Notes under the pieces: generated by a model | The model's input: the letters and a program-made list of their open reading frames with translations, nothing else | Database searches by the model: none | What the model was told of the DNA's origin: nothing | Position numbers and translations under genes: made by a program | Source of the DNA: Nemophila menziesii | Taxonomy: Eukaryota > Streptophyta > Magnoliopsida > Boraginales > Hydrophyllaceae | Reading direction: 5' to 3' | DNA length: 64,000 nt | Assembly: GCA_029959085.1 (NCBI GenBank) | Contig: JARWIR010000061.1 | Span: forward strand, 3,410,001-3,474,000 | Shown: positions 59,629 through 64,000 of the stretch, piece by piece | Position numbering within the stretch: position 1 is the first letter of the stretch | Layout: every line of letters starts with the position of its first letter

Positions 59629-61830
59629 TTATATTTATATATATATATAACCTAATGTGTGTATCTTTTACTTCTACTCCTTTATATTTTCTAAATCATC
59701 ATCTTTCTCTGTGTGTTACTCTTCTAAACATATCTCTTTCGTTATTTGTTATTAAGAATATTGATTTCCAGTTGTATCATCTTGGATAGTTGGTTATAAA
59801 ATTTAAATCAAGGTATGTTGAAAAGTTCAATTTAATATATTCATCATATAATTTGTGCAATAATTTCTGTACTTACAAAATTTCTTTATTTTATAAATCC
59901 CAAATTGCACTTAATTACAAAATTTAGTTTTCGTTAATGTGTTGTTTTCAAAATTATTGTATGCCATGAGATCCTAAATTTTATTTTTAAGATTTTAGTT
60001 TGCTAAAAATTAAATTAAATATATATAATTATATATATATGTATAAAGATTTTATGTTGAATCATATAAGGAGAGAAAATATGCTCTAATAGAGTAAAAT
60101 TTACTCTTTATGCACTCATTTAGAATATGCATATTTGAATATGGTCTAAAGAAATTATCTAATAAAAATCTTAGTGTATTGCTTCTTTAGATTTATTGTT
60201 GATTACATAGGTTGTTTTTAATTCAAATGTATTTATTAACTAATGTTTTGTTAATGATCATTTCAATCTTAACTAGTACTAATCACATAACATTTTTTAT
60301 ATATTTCTTAACACAAATAAAAATACTTTATCATTATATTTCAATTAAAATATTATTTGTATTTTATTATGTTGATTGCTCATATGCTTGAAAAGCTAAA
60401 ATTAATCTGAACTCTTTTATTATTGTAACTAGTTGAAACTAGCCACAGAAAGCGCAAGTAGAGGGAAAATAGGCACCAAATTTTGGTATGATACCGCTAT
60501 TATAACCAAATCTACCTCTTCATCTTTCTCCACAACCAAGCCTCTCCTATTTCTTCTCATTCTTTATAAAAAAAAAGCACATACACAACCTCATCACCTT
60601 TCAAGCTGTCACAATGGTCGGATCCTAGAAGTTGAGTAAAATATTAAACCCATCGGCTAATCATACCCATAAATTAGGAGATGCACTCAAATGTCCATTC
60701 GGCTAATCATATCCACAAATTAGGAGATGCACTCAAATGCCCATTCTGGTAATTGATTCACATGATTTTTTCGCTATATATTAAAATTAAACTGAAAATT
60801 ATTACTAGATTTATTTACTATTTTGGAATTATGTTGAATTTTGCAACCTTGACTTGTTAAATGAACCAATTTTGCACCCTTGCATTAGGCTAAGCCGAAA
60901 AGAAAATTTTAATCTAACACAAACGAGGTTAGTAAATATATTTAGATCTTTTATCATTGGATAAGTACATGTAGCGACAAATTTATGTTATGCGTCAAAA
61001 TCAGGCTAAATAGCACAAGAATTTAATCTCAAGATATGTTGTTCTCTTATATTTCAATTCAAAATTAATTGCATACTTAATCACTTATCGGACTTAAACT
61101 ATCCATCATGTTAGGTTATCAACTAAACTTATATCGACTACTTATTTCATATTTTTTAGAACCCAATAACGGTTTTCCTTCTAGCGACATGAACATTTAG
61201 TTTATTTAATCGAGAAAAGTTTAGTCACACTTACAACCTAGTTTGATTTAGTTAATATTATTTTGACGCGTTTCGATTTTATCACAACAAATAATTTTAT
61301 TGTACTTAGCTAAATGTAAATAGCATTCTATTAATATTATATATTTTTATGAATAGTATAGTTTACATATTTTTCAGTCACATATATTATATGATTGTTA
61401 TTATTTTGAGAAATACAAAATAGTCACATTAATTAAAAAAATGGAAAGATTGTATGAAAAATGATTTATTAAAGAAGTAATATTATATGAAGTTTATTAT
61501 GAATCATAATATATTAATCAACTTAAATATACTATTAAGGGGTAACGTCTATTAATTACACTGAGAGTGGAATTATTTTTAATTAACAACAACTTCGAGC
61601 TAATTCACAATAAAGAATAAAAAAATATACTCAATAATTATGATAAAAATGACTAACCGATTTTCTCCCAACAAACCACCACCTCCACCACTAAAATTCC
61701 TCAATTCCTTACCCTATAATCATCTACCAAATAATCCATGTAAGTTTCCTAGTGCTTCTTGAACCGCTTTTAATCCCCTATTCCCCTTTCTCTCCCTCTC
61801 CTTTTCTCCCTTTCGATTACAACACTCCTA
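59629..61830 (+). repeat. Upstream part of the DUF4283 block, copy 2
   Basis: Collinear with 36905-39130. It includes the 46-bp tandem unit (60654-60699 and 60700-60745) and the leader-like segment at 60440-60612. No intact frame. Confidence 0.55.
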
Positions 61831-63350
61831 TCTGCAAGGAGCAACAAGAATCAAACATTAATCGATAGATTTTGAAACCGAGCAAGGATATACTAAATCT
61901 TGTTCATAACGCAATCTAAAACACCATAGGAAAACCAAAACTCCTAGCTAAAATCATCTAGAACAAACCAATAAGCTTTATCTTCCTTATGAAAAAATCG
62001 ACAAGTCTTGGGGTTTGAAAGTAGAAATTACTACCAAAAAGATGAGTTTCAATTCTTGTTTAATAAACCGCACATCAGATGAAGATTATAAAATGATTAT
62101 GACTAAAATGCCATGGAACTTGGCCGGAAAACATATTCTTATTCAAGAATATAAAGATAATTATGGTCTTGTTATAGATAATCAAAGTACTATAGTTCTA
62201 TGGATTCAAATTCATGCCTACCCAAAAATTATATATCCGTAGAAAATGTTGAAATCATAGCGTGGAGATTTGGAACGGTGATTGATATTCAATTACCACC
62301 GGCTAAATTTTTCAAGGAGATCAGCTATTGTCGAGTTAGGTTGGAATGGGACATTAACAGACCTCTGGCGGAGTCTTACTGGTATGCTCAAATACGAAAG
62401 ATTGGGAGAATTTGGTTTAACTTGTGGGGCAATTAGACCACACAGAGGATGAATGTAATAACAAAATTCAACTGAAAAAAAGGATAGGAAAATGGATACA
62501 CGGGACTGAACGAGACTTTTTGGCTATCGAAAAAGCTCCGATTGTAGAAAATCCGATGAACTTTGTCTTCAGTGAAATGGAATCAAAATTGAGCAACAAC
62601 TCCCACTAAGTGAGTCACAAAACGAGTGAACTGGTAAGCCAAACAAGGACTGAAGGACCAAACTTGGTACTATTGTCAAGAACAAAGCGAGACAAGAAAA
62701 CAAAAATGGAAAACACAAAATGGTGTAGGATGGGAGAGGAAGGTAATGGTGGGGATCTGATATTAATGGAATTATTTAAACCTGAAAACAATATGTTTGG
62801 TGAAAATATGGACAAAAAGAAGGATGATGAGCTGGAGCCCAAATCTCCTCTTAATATTAGGCTAGAAAAAAAAGAATAGAGTTTAGTGGGCCACTTACAC
62901 TCTCATTTGGGTCCATTAAAAAGATAAGGTTGACCTTAATCACTCTATTAACCAACCCCCAAAGACAACAACTTCACTTAACCAAAATCAGTTTATTTGG
63001 ATCAAGAAATTCCCAAATCAAACCCCAATCCTAAAAATAAAAAATCCAGCTACACAAAACAATTACAAAACCATGGTGGAAGACTATACTGAAGATGAAA
63101 GGATGGAAGAGGTACCAAACTGTTATGGTAATAAAAACTTAAGAGAGGAAAACAAAATAAAAATGATTGCCCACAACGCGTCCTTAGGAGGAAAATCAAG
63201 AAATAAAAAGATGTGGCGAGCTAGATAGAGTCCGGCTATGGGTGCTGCAAAGCTGATGTTCCTTTGGAAATGGAATTGGAGAGTGGTAAAGTGAAAGATG
63301 AGGATGAGATAGGTGAGGTTGAAAGAGATAGGTGGAATATAAGATAGGTT
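61831..63350 (+). pseudogene. LINE-type ORF1 remnant (DUF4283 plus zinc knuckle), copy 2
   Basis: The start codon of copy 1 is lost ('aaggagcaac'). Open pieces at 62015-62242 and 62200-62436 encode SFNSCLINRTSDEDYKMIM, MPWNLAGKH, IVLWIQIHAYP, ENVEIIAWRFGTVIDIQLPP and ISYCRVRLEWDINRPLAES, the DUF4283 pattern. At the zinc knuckle (62410-62455) the first Cys codon has become Gly and one extra G shifts the frame, so the motif CGQLDHTEDEC is only read after the shift. A charged tail follows, ending near 'LEMELESGKVKDEDEIGEVE' (about 63267-63326). Without the duplication of copy 1 this copy shows the original layout. Non-functional. Confidence 0.65.
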
Positions 63351-64000
63351 TTGTGAGAGACTGTGATAAATAATGAAAAGTTTAGGTCTAGAAATAAAGT
63401 AACAAGCCATCGTATGGGCTGAAAAATAAAAGGCTGGACGATACTCATGGTCTAAACCAGATCAAAAAATTGATTTTAGGACGGGTCGGTCTTATGGATC
63501 AGTGGGTTCGTTTGGGCATCCCTACATTTATTATATAATGAGAAAATGTTGTATAAAAAATACTAGACCAAATAAGTTTAAAATATATCTAAACTATATG
63601 TACAACCTTAAATTAAGCACCTTCAAATTTTATTGTAATCTTTAACTTTGAAAAAATAAATGTAACTTTGATGGTCTATCAATTTATAATTCCTTGGGTT
63701 AGATACTCAAAACATCCTTGAACCTCATTCCCCTTCTCCTAGAAGTCCAACTATTTTTTATGCATTAAAAGGTCCAGTTTATATTTGTCTAATCATCCAA
63801 ATATGTTTTTGTTTAATAATTTTATACCATAATATATTTGTTCTTACAACTATAAGATTAATTTAGTCACAAACGATTTGATGTGAAGACTATCAAATTT
63901 TAAAAAAAGTCACTTTGTAATGAAGGTAATTATGTAGTATTGTCATACAATATCATTCATGTCTGACCTAAATAATATTATTTGCATCTCAAAACAAACA
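63351..64000. other. Tail of the DUF4283 block, continuing past the window
   Basis: Collinear with 41091-41700. AT-rich, no gene seen. Confidence 0.5.

Overview
The window looks like heterochromatic or intergenic nuclear DNA of a eudicot plant. It is AT-rich and full of degraded Ty1/copia and Ty3-Athila-like retroelements, MITEs, hAT remnants and LINE-type ORF1 (DUF4283/zinc knuckle) fragments. Broken pieces of ordinary plant genes, some with intron borders, are scattered among them: DUF724, a nucleolar RRM protein, CDC48C/NVL ATPase and kinesin-14. I see no intact protein-coding gene, no rRNA, no convincing tRNA and no CRISPR. I cannot name the species.

Layout. 1-5069: 3' part of an internally deleted Athila-like element (+), ending in a ~1.5 kb LTR that abuts copia integrase remnants (5075-5860, -). 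5990-8820: degenerate 'gagatttgtctcat' repeats, an unexplained stretch and a DUF724 fragment. 8823-12640: repeat block X (copy X1), with an internal fold-back rearrangement. 13117-17000: a copia pol remnant (-) with MITE-like elements in and beside it. 17225-20930: flank, 1.5 kb LTR and 3' internal part of an Athila-like element (-). 21060-22546: second DUF724 unit. 22700-26365: mosaic of gene fragments (RRM, CDC48C, unknowns) ending in a 31-bp minisatellite. 27730-27900: Helitron-like 5' ends. 28350-31915: second Athila LTR block (-). 31916-36904: a 4,989-bp Helitron with satellite-like repeats and a kinesin-14 fragment. 36905-41740: DUF4283/zinc-knuckle block. 42430-46035: rearranged Athila pieces. 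47940-48725: hAT (DUF4371/TTF-type) fragment. 48718-56660: X3, X2 and a second copy of the copia fragment. 56680-64000: third Athila LTR block directly followed by a second copy of the DUF4283 block.

How the parts relate. Much of the window is built from paralogous segments sharing one order of nested elements (X, then copia, then LTR flank and LTR, then DUF4283 block). The best-supported result is that the second segment (56680-64000) keeps the unoccupied target site (at 59628/59629) of the Helitron that split the first one. That defines both Helitron ends to the base, and the element has canonical 5'-TC, a 3' hairpin, CTAG and insertion between A and T. Other notable structures are a perfect 126-bp inverted and 170-bp direct templated insertion at 11681-11976, a GC-rich array of perfect palindromes in the Athila element, and two higher-order tandem repeats. 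All family assignments come from reading translations by eye; no search was run.
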